NCBI GenBank assembly: GCA_964481075.1
Contig: CAYZSD010000002.1
Location: 1 to 64,000 of the forward strand
Direction: 5' to 3'
From: MWFE01 sp964481075
GTDB lineage: Bacteria > Bacteroidota > Bacteroidia > Bacteroidales > Tenuifilaceae
DNA length: 64,000 nucleotides
Part shown: positions 34,389-41,752 of the stretch, piece after piece
Position numbering within the stretch: the first letter of the stretch is position 1
Layout of the letters: each line of letters opens with the position of its first letter
Made by a program: the position numbers and the translations under genes
Notes under the pieces: model-generated
Databases searched by the model: none
What the model saw: only the letters and a program-made list of their open reading frames with translations
What the model was told of the DNA's origin: nothing

Positions 34389-34502
34389 AAAGTTAGGATT
34401 TTTGTATTGCCCGGCAATTTAGCTTTTTCCTTAACATTATCCCAAATGTTTTTTAATCCAAATAAACAAAAATATAATAATGAGGGCTGAATCTCAGAGA
34501 AC

Positions 34503-34955
34503 CTATTCATTGTTAACCAGTTGAATTTCTTGAACTTTATCATACTTTAAGTCTCCAATAGGAATCCAACAATCATTACCTCCAACACTTGAACGATTAA
34601 AATTAAAGGGTATTATTTCCTCAATATCCTTTAAAGTAATTAGCACCAGGAACTTTTTCCCTCGTAAGCGTTTTTTCAGTCCTTTATCGAGCATCAACCT
34701 ATCGCTAAAGCTATCAACCAAAGACTTCGACTCAAACAAGCTAAGTTTACCTGAACAGAATACGTTTTGAACTCTCCCTCTGGCCTTTACCAATGAATCG
34801 TCGCAACTTTCTATAAAGTAGAGTACATCGTCCACCTCAATCCTAGCGAAAGGATGGCCTCGACCCATCGATCCCCTAATAATCATAGTCTTGCGACCAG
34901 ACTTTAGATTCTCCAGTTCATTGGCATTACTATCCAAGTAAACAATGTAATCCAC
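34503..34955 (-). CDS. Hypothetical small protein, possible PUA/ASCH-like fold
   Basis: The frame is open from a TTG at 34994, but a GTG at 34955 gives the natural start MDYIVYLDSNANELENLKSG (150 residues) and is preferred. Blocks such as KTMIIRGSMGRGHPFARIEV with DDVLYFIES and the late CWIPIGDLKY resemble PUA-like (ASCH/EVE) RNA- or modified-base-binding folds. This is a weak, fold-level impression. No catalytic motif is seen. It stands alone between the GIN-domain gene and the SPFH gene. Confidence 0.55.
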   Translation of the reverse strand: MDYIVYLDSNANELENLKSGRKTMIIRGSMGRGHPFARIEVDDVLYFIESCDDSLVKARGRVQNVFCSGKLSLFESKSLVDSFSDRLMLDKGLKKRLRGKKFLVLITLKDIEEIIPFNFNRSSVGGNDCWIPIGDLKYDKVQEIQLVNNE

Positions 34956-35012
34956 TTTATTGACAAATAAATTCTGTTTTAAAGCTAAAAACAACCTGTT
35001 TTCTTCAATCAG

Positions 35013-35690
35013 CTAATACCTACTAATCCGCCCTAAACCAGTAACATTTGCATTTAACAAGGGTTTTCCTTCATAGCTAATGCTTCCGATTCCTGTTACC
35101 TTTGCGTCGAGTTTTTCAGTAACATTCACGTTAACTCTGCCAACTCCACTATTTGTTACCTGGGCATTTTTTGCCACAAAGTCGATTGCTTTAACATTCC
35201 CAACTCCACTAACCTTTATGTTAAGTTCTTCGGTATTGCCAGTTAGTTCAATATTCCCAACTCCTGTGCACGAAAGTTGAAACCTATTGGTTTCGAGTTG
35301 CATTTCAATGTTTCCGACACCAGATACATTGAGTTCAAACTCATCGAGTTTAATCTTTTTTGCCGTTTTCAAATCTACAGCACCTCCTATTCCGAGGTAC
35401 TTTAGGTCTTCGACCTCAATTTTCACAACAATATCATCTTTCTCCCAGCTCTTGCGGTCGGAACGTAGTATTAGCTTACCATTCTTGAATTTAGTTTCAA
35501 CATCGGCAACAGCTTGTTTGTCGCCAATAATTTCCATGTTAGGGCTTGAACCTTGAACAAGAACCAGTTGGCAAGCTATATTCACTTCAATTGACGTTAC
35601 GCCCTTAATGTCAACCTTTTGTGCAAAACTTAAGGTTGAAACAAGGTTAAGAACAAAAGCAATTGCAAAAAGAAAAATTTTTGTTTTCAT
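35013..35690 (-). CDS. GIN-domain (DUF2807) exported protein
   Basis: A 225-residue exported protein with a signal peptide (KIFLFAIAFVLNLVSTLSFAQ). A repetitive right-handed beta-type domain follows, with a recurring V(S/T)G(V/L)G pattern (VSGVGNIEMQ, CTGVGNIELT, VSGVGNVKAI, NSGVGRVNVN, VTGIGSISYE, VTGLGRISRY). This is the GIN/DUF2807 adhesin-head-like family, common in Bacteroidota envelopes. It lies 83 bp downstream of the MacB-type permease and is likely co-transcribed with the ABC genes. Confidence 0.9.
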   Translation of the reverse strand: MKTKIFLFAIAFVLNLVSTLSFAQKVDIKGVTSIEVNIACQLVLVQGSSPNMEIIGDKQAVADVETKFKNGKLILRSDRKSWEKDDIVVKIEVEDLKYLGIGGAVDLKTAKKIKLDEFELNVSGVGNIEMQLETNRFQLSCTGVGNIELTGNTEELNIKVSGVGNVKAIDFVAKNAQVTNSGVGRVNVNVTEKLDAKVTGIGSISYEGKPLLNANVTGLGRISRY

Positions 35691-35773
35691 GATTTCTTGT
35701 GTTTAGAATGATTACTGTTCCTTTATTTTGAGTAGTTATATATCAGGCATCAATAAACCATTGATTACAATTA

Positions 35774-38149
35774 TTATTCATACTGAATTGATTCTGATGG
35801 GTTTTTTCGGACAGTAGATATTGTAACGACCCCCACAGATGTGATTGCAAGTACAATGCCAATGATAGTTGAGACAATAAATACCCACGGTGAAAGATTA
35901 GTTCGATAGGCAAAGCCATTTAGCCAATCATCGAGCAATATGTATGCAATAAACCAAGAAATTACAGTGGCAATAGCAATGAGCTTAACAAAGCTCCAAC
36001 AAAGCATCAGAAGTAATCGTGTTGAACTTGCCCCGACAACCTTTCTAATACCTATCTCCTTCTCCCTCATGCTTGTAGTGTAACTTGCCAGCCCAATAAG
36101 ACCAAGGCAAGCGATAAAAATTGCTACTACTGAAAGTAGAATAAAACCCTTCGACATAGATTCTTCGGAGTGATAAAGTTTACTATAACTCTCTGAAACG
36201 TAGGAATATTTCAATTCCTTCTCTCCCATAAACTCACTCCATATTCTTTTAATTGCTTCAAAAGTATTAGTATGGTTACCTGAATCTAATCTAACTATTA
36301 AGACCTGATTTTGACCATGTTCCATGTGTATAACCAGAGGCTTTATCGATGAGTGCATCGATTCAAAGTGAAAATCTTCTACAACACCAATAACTGTAAA
36401 AACTCGGTTATCCGATGGGTTTCCTTTCCATATTCGCTTCCCGATTGCATTTGTCCAACCAAGCTGATTTGCTAACTTTTGATTAATAATTACCATCGTG
36501 CTATCTATACCCATTGAAGAATCGAAAGTTCGACCCTGAACAATGTTTAATCCCAGCCCCCTTGTAATATCGTAATCTCCAGTTATAGAACTTATTAACA
36601 TTGGGGATGATGATTCTTCAGGAGTAAAATTGCTTGCGCTAAAGCTTTCCAAAGGCCTATACTCTGAAATTGAAACAGCCTGTACTCCTTTTACATTTTC
36701 TAGCTCATTCTTAAGAGCAACTAATCGATCTTCATTATCAAGGCTTTGAGTTCTAATAACGATGGTATTATCCTTATCGAAACCAAGATTGCTCTTCATT
36801 AGAAACTGTCGCTGTTGAAAAACAACAATAGCAATTATTATTAAAGCTAATCCCGCTGTAAACTGGGAAACAATAAGAAAGCTTCTGAAACGAGCATTAC
36901 TCCCCTTAATAATTGTTCCTTTTCTTAATGACTTAAGAGGATCAAACGAGCTGAGCACTAATGATGGGTATATACCAGCGATTACTCCAAGAACGATTGA
37001 AAAAAGAAAAAAAATCGATGATATCCCGATATTACTAAAAACGCTAAAGGACATTGGCATGCCAGTTATTGACCCAAAGGGTTTAATTCCTATTTCGGTT
37101 AGCGGAAGTGCAAACAAAAAAGCGAGCAATGATAGCAAAACCGACTCTGTAAGAAACTGATAAACAAAGTATTTCTTGGAACTTCCTGCAATTTTTCTCA
37201 TAGCCACCTCATAGGCTCTACGACTTGATAGGGCAACGCTAAGATTAGTATAGTTTACAGTTGCCAGTATTACAACTATTAAAGTAATGGCTATGAGTGT
37301 AATGATGTGGCTAATGCTTCCACTTCCTGAGTCGCCAATCCGATGCGACATCAATCTTATATCGGCAATATTAATCAATGAGAAGTCCGACCTCCAGCCT
37401 GATTCCATTCGCATTGTGCTGGTTTTATCGGACATGTACTCGTTTATTCCACGCTCAAGTTGTTCAATATCAACTCCCTTTTTAAGCTTTATATAAGTAA
37501 ATATCCTACTATCTGTCCAAGAATCAAGGGCTTTGGTATGGCCATGCTTGTTAATATTCACTAAGGCGTTAACTTTTAGATGGGATCTCTCGGGCAAGTC
37601 GTAAAAAACACATGTAACAATCAATGGAATAGTTCCGTTTAAAACTATCTTCTCGCCCAAAGGATTACTTTCACCAAAGACCCTTCTTGCTAATGAACTA
37701 CTAATCGCAACACCATCAATTGTTTGAATCGATTTAGAGCCATTTCCAGCAACAATGTTAATTCCAAAAAAGTTAAAAAAAGTTGAGTCGGTCTTTATAA
37801 TTCCTTCTACCTCATACTCCTTGGTTTCAAATTGCAAAATCCCATTACCCCTATCAATACGAACAAAATTTTCAATCTCAGGGAAATACTCAAATACTCC
37901 TGGTCCCATTGCTCCAGGAGTAACGGCAGCTTGAATTTGCTGGTCGGAAATGTTAATATCCTGATTTACTCTATAAATTCTTTGATAATCTACAAATTCC
38001 TTCTCATAGCTAAGTTCGTTTGATACTCTAAGGGTGGAAAGCATTGAAATTGTAATGGCAAGGGAAAGACCAAGGATGTTGAGCAGGGTATATCCCTTGT
38101 TTCGCTTAATGTTTCGAAGTGATACTATGAGAAGGTTCTTAAACATCAT
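35774..38149 (-). CDS. FtsX/MacB-type ABC transporter permease
   Basis: A 791-residue permease with two fused FtsX-like units. Unit one has an N-terminal helix (LRNIKRNKGYTLLNILGLSL), a MacB-type periplasmic domain and three helices (IITLIAITLIVVILATVNYT and on). Unit two repeats this and ends with ASYTTSMREKEIGIRKVVGA and further helices. Four-plus-four helices and two large periplasmic domains indicate a mechanotransmission-type transporter rather than an importer. The ATPase gene ends 38 bp upstream, so they form one transporter. The substrate is unknown. Confidence 0.92.
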   Translation of the reverse strand: MMFKNLLIVSLRNIKRNKGYTLLNILGLSLAITISMLSTLRVSNELSYEKEFVDYQRIYRVNQDINISDQQIQAAVTPGAMGPGVFEYFPEIENFVRIDRGNGILQFETKEYEVEGIIKTDSTFFNFFGINIVAGNGSKSIQTIDGVAISSSLARRVFGESNPLGEKIVLNGTIPLIVTCVFYDLPERSHLKVNALVNINKHGHTKALDSWTDSRIFTYIKLKKGVDIEQLERGINEYMSDKTSTMRMESGWRSDFSLINIADIRLMSHRIGDSGSGSISHIITLIAITLIVVILATVNYTNLSVALSSRRAYEVAMRKIAGSSKKYFVYQFLTESVLLSLLAFLFALPLTEIGIKPFGSITGMPMSFSVFSNIGISSIFFLFSIVLGVIAGIYPSLVLSSFDPLKSLRKGTIIKGSNARFRSFLIVSQFTAGLALIIIAIVVFQQRQFLMKSNLGFDKDNTIVIRTQSLDNEDRLVALKNELENVKGVQAVSISEYRPLESFSASNFTPEESSSPMLISSITGDYDITRGLGLNIVQGRTFDSSMGIDSTMVIINQKLANQLGWTNAIGKRIWKGNPSDNRVFTVIGVVEDFHFESMHSSIKPLVIHMEHGQNQVLIVRLDSGNHTNTFEAIKRIWSEFMGEKELKYSYVSESYSKLYHSEESMSKGFILLSVVAIFIACLGLIGLASYTTSMREKEIGIRKVVGASSTRLLLMLCWSFVKLIAIATVISWFIAYILLDDWLNGFAYRTNLSPWVFIVSTIIGIVLAITSVGVVTISTVRKNPSESIQYE

Positions 38150-38187
38150 TTTGTAATGTTAGCACGCAAAATCAGAATTCTTATCTC

Positions 38188-38904
38188 CTAAACCGCTGTA
38201 GCAAGTTCTGTTTCAACTTTTATCATCCTAGAGATTTGTTTTTCGCTAACCACCTGCCCATCAAGTAGGTTGATTATGCGATGAGCATGTTCAGCATCGC
38301 TCTGCGAGTGGGTAACCATTACTATTGTGGTGCCTTCACGATTTAGTTCTGTTAGAAGATTCATAACTTCCTTTCCGTTGTTTGAATCGAGATTCCCTGT
38401 TGGCTCATCGGCCAAAATCATTTTTGGGTTTGAAACTACCGCTCGTGCAATGGCAACCCTTTGTTGCTGACCACCTGATAGTTGCTGAGGAAAGTGATTC
38501 CGTCTGTGCGAAATACCCATGCGTTCAAGTGAGCGCTCAACCATCTCCTTTCGTTGTGAAACTGGGACTTTTTGGTAAACCAAAGGCAGTTCAACGTTTT
38601 GGTAAACAGTGAGTTCATCGATGAGGTTAAAACTCTGGAAAACAAATCCAATATTCGATTTTCTGAGGTTAGTACGATGACGTTCCTTAAAATGGGTAAC
38701 ATCAATGCCATTAAAAACAAACTGACCACCACTTGGATTGTCAAGCAATCCTAAAATATTCAAAAGGGTTGACTTTCCGCAACCCGAAGGTCCCATTATT
38801 GCAACAAACTCACCATCCTTAACCTCGATGGAAATCTCGTTAATGGCTGTGGTTTCAACCTCTTCGGTGCGGAATACTTTGGTTAGATTCTCAATGCGTA
38901 TCAT
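38188..38904 (-). CDS. ABC transporter ATP-binding protein (LolD/MacB-like)
   Basis: A 238-residue ATPase with Walker A GPSGCGKST (about 39-47), Q-loop (VFQSFNLIDELTVYQN), signature LSGGQQQRVAIARA, Walker B MILADEPTGNLDS and switch histidine VTHSQSDAEH. The sequence class is that of LolD/MacB/FtsE ATPases, which pair with FtsX-like permeases. It is the first gene of an apparent ATPase-permease-GIN operon. It drives conformational work across the envelope rather than import. Confidence 0.94.
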   Translation of the reverse strand: MIRIENLTKVFRTEEVETTAINEISIEVKDGEFVAIMGPSGCGKSTLLNILGLLDNPSGGQFVFNGIDVTHFKERHRTNLRKSNIGFVFQSFNLIDELTVYQNVELPLVYQKVPVSQRKEMVERSLERMGISHRRNHFPQQLSGGQQQRVAIARAVVSNPKMILADEPTGNLDSNNGKEVMNLLTELNREGTTIVMVTHSQSDAEHAHRIINLLDGQVVSEKQISRMIKVETELATAV

Positions 38905-39227
38905 AGCTGTAAAATTATTGGTTTCTGGTAGTTGAATTGCTCATAATTTGTGCCACAAAATGTTTTTGGTTGTTATTCTGGTACTTACAAAATAACTTCT
39001 GCTATAAATGAATAGAAAATAAAAATATTATCGTACAGAATAGAACAGAGAGTGTTCGATTGCGGACGGTTGGATGGTTTACTTATTTATACTGATGTAA
39101 GGGTATCTACTCCCGAATTACGGTAGAAAGCCCTTGAATATCGAACAAGGAACCGAACCGCCAACTGGCGGTGAGTTCGGCAAAGCCAGTTTAGATTTTT
39201 GATTTAAGAAGGTTTTTGCCCGCGCGC

Positions 39228-39345
39228 ACCCCTCTTTCCCCTTAAGGGGAGGCCAGCCCGCATTTATGAAGGAGGGGGGAAAGGACTTGGAATCGTCTCG
39301 TCATCTTTTTGACGAGATATTCCAACGTCATGGGAAAGGAGAGGA
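39228..39345. repeat. Approximately 115-bp repeat, left copy
   Basis: Aligns over its length with 41014-41130: both begin with GCGCACCC and run through ATTTATG to ACTTGGAATCGTCTCGTCA, a T-run, GACGAGA and ATTCCAACGTCA. The conserved core is a hairpin (TTGGAAT with ATTCCAA, TCTCGTCA with TGACGAGA). The two copies bracket the mazEF and MNT/HEPN genes in the same orientation. Confidence 0.65.
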
Positions 39346-39467
39346 TTGAACTCGCCTGCGGTAAGAAGGTATCCAATATCGAATATCGAAATCAGGTAGG
39401 CGATGGTCTTTTCTTCTTTGCTATCGTCAACTTAATGCCCGTTTGTCTGTCAGGGTTTACACCCCAT

Positions 39468-39474
39468 GTTGGGG
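39468..39474 (-). other. attC-like R''-type core box after mazF
   Basis: On the minus strand CCCCAAC begins 7 bases after the mazF stop codon and is followed by ATGGGGTGTA. This is nearly the same as the sequence 8 bases after the HEPN stop (GCACAAC then AAGGGGTGTA). It fits the integron R'' pattern RYYYAAC with one mismatch. No matching distal R' was found, so this attC would be truncated. Confidence 0.4.
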
Positions 39475-39481
39475 CACGTTA

Positions 39482-39829
39482 TTAATAGCTTTCTATTGTT
39501 AAAACTTTCGACAGGGCTTCTTTAATTTCTTCAAGATTAATTGATGATATTCTTCCAATTTTTCTAATAAATCTTTCTTCTGATATTGACCTAATTTGGA
39601 AACAATCAGCAGCCGATTCTTTTGATAAGTTGTTAGCGGTGTCAGGTTTTATGTAAACCATCCATGGTGCAATTTCATACCTTTCTTTCCAATCTGTCAG
39701 AGGTACAATGATTTTTAAAGGAAGCTTTCCAAGAGAATTATCATTTACAACAATTGCAGGTCTTGTTTTTTTAATTTCTGCTCCAATTGTTGGGTCAAGA
39801 TTAATTAACCAAATTTCACTTTGTTTCAT
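39482..39829 (-). CDS. MazF/PemK-family mRNA interferase toxin
   Basis: The ATG at 39829 gives MKQSEIWLINLDPTIGAEIK and 115 residues. The frame is open a further 11 codons but those overlap the antitoxin. MazF hallmarks are visible: EIWLINLDPTIGAEIKKTRP, then IVVNDNSLG, then the central IIVPLTDW and the C-terminal RIGRISSINLEEIKEAL. These toxins cut mRNA at short sequences. The start lies 14 bases inside the antitoxin gene. It is one half of a compact cassette-like unit next to an attC-like palindrome. Confidence 0.9.
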   Translation of the reverse strand: MKQSEIWLINLDPTIGAEIKKTRPAIVVNDNSLGKLPLKIIVPLTDWKERYEIAPWMVYIKPDTANNLSKESAADCFQIRSISEERFIRKIGRISSINLEEIKEALSKVLTIESY

Positions 39830-40028
39830 AGAATCCTTCAAAGTCAAGTTGAGTAAAAGCAATTAATTCTTTGTCATTCTTGTAGTCTTCAAAAAGAGAC
39901 TCGGCAGCTTTTACCATTCTTTTCCTTGTTTCGCTTTCTCTAATTGTTTTTAAAGTTCTTTCAACAATAAGCATTCTTTTGCTTACAGGAAGTTTTCTTA
40001 TTGCTCTAATAATTTCTCTTGTTTCCAT
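39816..40028 (-). CDS. MazE-like antitoxin
   Basis: A 70-residue acidic-to-basic helical protein (METREIIRAIRKLPVSKRML, then VERTLKTIRESETRKRM, then a C-terminal tail LIAFTQLDFEGFYETK). It sits directly upstream of the MazF gene and overlaps it by 14 bases, the usual antitoxin-toxin order. The C-terminal acidic/aromatic tail is the type of segment that wraps the toxin. No AbrB-like DNA-binding motif is obvious, so the family assignment rests mainly on position. Confidence 0.75.
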   Translation of the reverse strand: METREIIRAIRKLPVSKRMLIVERTLKTIRESETRKRMVKAAESLFEDYKNDKELIAFTQLDFEGFYETK

Positions 40029-40105
40029 AATTCAAAATATTCCTTTTCGCAAAGATAAAGCTTTTTCTAGTTGAAAGCAATCGTTTAAAGATGCCCGTGT
40101 CGATT

Positions 40106-40275
40106 CCATAATGTACCCCTAACGGCTGGGGGTGTGGCAAGTGTGGGAGAGCGTGTTACCCCCGAGGTATCGGGGTTCGTCCCCCGACGAAAACGCCCGA
40201 GCGGACGAAACCGCTGCGAAGTTCCAGTGTCAACCCACATTGGCTACACCCCTTGTTGTGCCCTGTGCATTATTG
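40106..40275. repeat. attC-like long imperfect palindrome
   Basis: Two 42-base arms (40106-40147 and 40234-40275) are inverted repeats of each other with scattered mismatches. The inner part is strongest: GGGGTGTGGCAAGTGTGGG against GGGGTGTAGCCAATGTGGG. The centre holds further hairpins (CCCCGA/TCGGGG at 40160-40175, AGCGG/CCGCT at 40200-40215). Reading the minus strand, R'' GCACAAC (40261-40255) starts 8 bases after the HEPN stop and R' GTTAGGG (40123-40117) ends it, 145 bases in all. Each box has one mismatch to RYYYAAC/GTTRRRY. The size and layout are those of an integron attC site. A non-integron repeat family is the alternative. Confidence 0.55.
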
Positions 40276-40632
40276 TCTGCTTTTGAGTTCTTTTTCGATT
40301 ATTTCTTCGATTTGGGCTTTATTTTCAGGAAGGTGATTAAATGCAACATCCCAAATAATCTCATAGTCAATTCCAAAATATTCGTGAGACACTTTATTTC
40401 TTAACAAATACATTTCTGCCCAAGGTACATTTGGATATTTTGATTTTAATTCTGCTGGAATATTCTTTGATGCTTCCCCAATAATTTCGAAGTTTCTAAT
40501 GACTGCGTCCACTGTTTTATAATCCTTTTTAAAACTTTCAAAAGTGTGTTCAGAAATATATTCAGAAATTCTTGACATTGCCAAAAGCAAGTCATCTATG
40601 TACATATTATATGTTCTGTCTTTTTTTTTCAC
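40270..40632 (-). CDS. HEPN-domain RNase toxin (HepT-like, DUF86)
   Basis: A 120-residue all-helical HEPN protein. The catalytic RX4HXY motif is RNKVSHEY at residues 78-85, intact. HepT toxins cut RNA and are silenced when the partner MNT protein AMPylates the motif tyrosine. The gene follows the MNT gene after 2 bp on the same strand, so the pair is an operon. Its stop codon lies inside the right arm of the attC-like palindrome, as expected for a cassette gene ending at its attC. Confidence 0.93.
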   Translation of the reverse strand: MKKKDRTYNMYIDDLLLAMSRISEYISEHTFESFKKDYKTVDAVIRNFEIIGEASKNIPAELKSKYPNVPWAEMYLLRNKVSHEYFGIDYEIIWDVAFNHLPENKAQIEEIIEKELKSRQ

Positions 40633-40634
40633 AA

Positions 40635-40925
40635 TTAGACGTAGTTTACTTGATTTAAGATATTGTCCTTTATTTGGTTTTTCAACGCATTCTTTGTTAC
40701 TAAGTCAATTTTCCTTTTAAAAATTTGTTCTAGATAAAGTTCTAATGAAAAGAATTTCCAGCCAATTGGCTTTTCTAATTCAACAAGAATGTCAATATCA
40801 CTTTCTTCAGTAAAATCACCTTCTGAAAATGAGCCAAATAGTCCAATTTCTTTTACCGAATAATTCTGGTAAAGAGTTGGTTTCAATTCTTTTAGTTTTG
40901 TCAGTATGTCATTCTTTGTAATCAT
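40635..40925 (-). CDS. MNT nucleotidyltransferase antitoxin (MntA-like)
   Basis: A 96-residue minimal nucleotidyltransferase with GSFSEG at residues 31-36 and SDID at 42-45, plus a third acidic position in KIDLVTK. It is predicted to AMPylate the HEPN toxin encoded 2 bp downstream. About 63 bp upstream of its start an integron-type R' box GTTGTGC occurs on its strand (40994-40988), exactly complementary to the R'' box after the HEPN gene. Confidence 0.93.
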   Translation of the reverse strand: MITKNDILTKLKELKPTLYQNYSVKEIGLFGSFSEGDFTEESDIDILVELEKPIGWKFFSLELYLEQIFKRKIDLVTKNALKNQIKDNILNQVNYV

Positions 40926-40987
40926 AATTCAAATATAACGTTTTCTTTTCAATGGAGATATGTTCTGGGATTTTTTTTTTGCATTGG

Positions 40988-40994
40988 GCACAAC
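40988..40994 (-). other. attC-like R'-type core box before MNT
   Basis: On the minus strand GTTGTGC lies upstream of the MNT gene. It is the exact reverse complement of the R''-like box GCACAAC after the HEPN gene. This is what a cassette's own two half-sites should be, because they pair in the free circular form. It fits GTTRRRY with one mismatch (T at position 5). Confidence 0.45.
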
Positions 40995-41013
40995 TTGGAG
41001 TTATGATGTTTAC

Positions 41014-41130
41014 CAGTGCGCACCCTTTGATCCTTAAAGGGAGTTAGCACGAATTTATGGCGCGGTAGGAAACTTGGAATCGTCTCGTCATCTTTTTTTG
41101 ACGAGAAATTCCAACGTCAAGGGAAGGGAG
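41014..41130. repeat. Approximately 115-bp repeat, right copy
   Basis: Right-hand copy of the repeat at 39228-39345, same orientation, diverged at its ends but nearly identical over the hairpin core around ACTTGGAATCGTCTCGTCA and ATTCCAACGTCA. Confidence 0.65.
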
Positions 41131-41358
41131 AACTTAGAATATCGAACAAGGAATCCCGATTTAAGATTTATGAAGTTAAGAACTACGTCTAATCAAAAAT
41201 AAAAAAATCCAAAATCCCAGTCAGCCTTGACGGCAGTTGGGCAGGGTTAATCGTCCCGAACCCCGACCCCGACCCCCGATGCTTCGGGGTCGGGATTCTT
41301 TAATCAAAAAGAATATTGAATGAAAAAACCGATTTTATCCATATATTTGTAAAAAAAT

Positions 41359-41508
41359 TCAGCAATTTCAATTCGAAGAAACAGAAGAATAAAACTACCT
41401 GATGCAATTATTGCGGCTACTGCTACTAATTTAGAAATACCGCTTGTAACAGCCGATAAAGGCTTTAAATCCCTTGATGATTTAACTCTAATTCTTTTTG
41501 AATTTTAA
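41359..41508 (+). pseudogene. PIN-domain (VapC-like) toxin remnant
   Basis: One frame encodes SAISIRRNRRIKLPDAIIAA, then TATNLEIPLVTADKGFKSLD and DLTLILFEF, then stop. This is the C-terminal third of a PIN RNase: KLPDAIIAATA carries the conserved Asp and VTADKGF the last acidic residue. No N-terminal part with the first catalytic Asp and no start codon with upstream coding sequence are present, so it is a decayed fragment. It adds a third toxin family to the 39.4-41.5 kb cluster. Confidence 0.7.
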
Positions 41509-41752
41509 AAGAGGTTAGTAAACCAAATTACAAGTCTTTTTTTCATAAAATTCTTCCAATATACCACTTACGTCCGTCAGGATTTGTGCTTGACTCCGAA
41601 TCACTAAGCCTTGGAATCGGGGTTGAAATCGGGAGGGAGAGTTCAAGCTTTAAAATCTGAACTACTTCAACTAGTTCAAACTTCGAAATTCGTACCTTTT
41701 TGCTGTTCAAGACTGGTAATTTTGCATCGTACTAATGCAAATGCACCAGCAA

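Larger units (their letters stand above)
38905..39481. other. Intergenic region with small palindromes and a repeat copy
   Basis: A 577-bp stretch with no plausible gene. It holds a nested palindrome (CCGAAC 39153-39158 with GTTCGG 39175-39180, enclosing ACCGCCA/TGGCGGT), the left copy of the 115-bp repeat (39228-39345), and an attC-like core box just after the mazF stop (39468-39474). Confidence 0.6.
40926..41358. other. Intergenic region with repeat copy and hairpin
   Basis: No gene is seen. It contains the attC-like R' box (40988-40994), the right copy of the 115-bp repeat (41014-41130), degenerate short repeats related to those near 39130 (GAATATCGAACAAGGAA), and a GC-rich hairpin near 41260-41300 (CCCGACCCC against GGGGTCGGG, loop GATGCTTC-like). 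Confidence 0.55.

Noticed and set aside
40148..40233. tRNA or small structured RNA in the centre of the palindrome
   Set aside because: The hairpins do not form a tRNA cloverleaf with the required conserved bases; they are better explained as the variable part of the attC-like structure.
41257..41300. GC-rich hairpin as a terminator
   Set aside because: The stem is strong (CCCGACCCC with GGGGTCGGG), but no gene ends nearby in the right orientation and the T-run is weak.
41717..41724. TAATTTTG as a -7 promoter for the barrel-MMPL-LolA operon
   Set aside because: It fits TAnnTTTG, but the only nearby TTTG is 14 bases upstream, too close for a -33 element; left as unproven.
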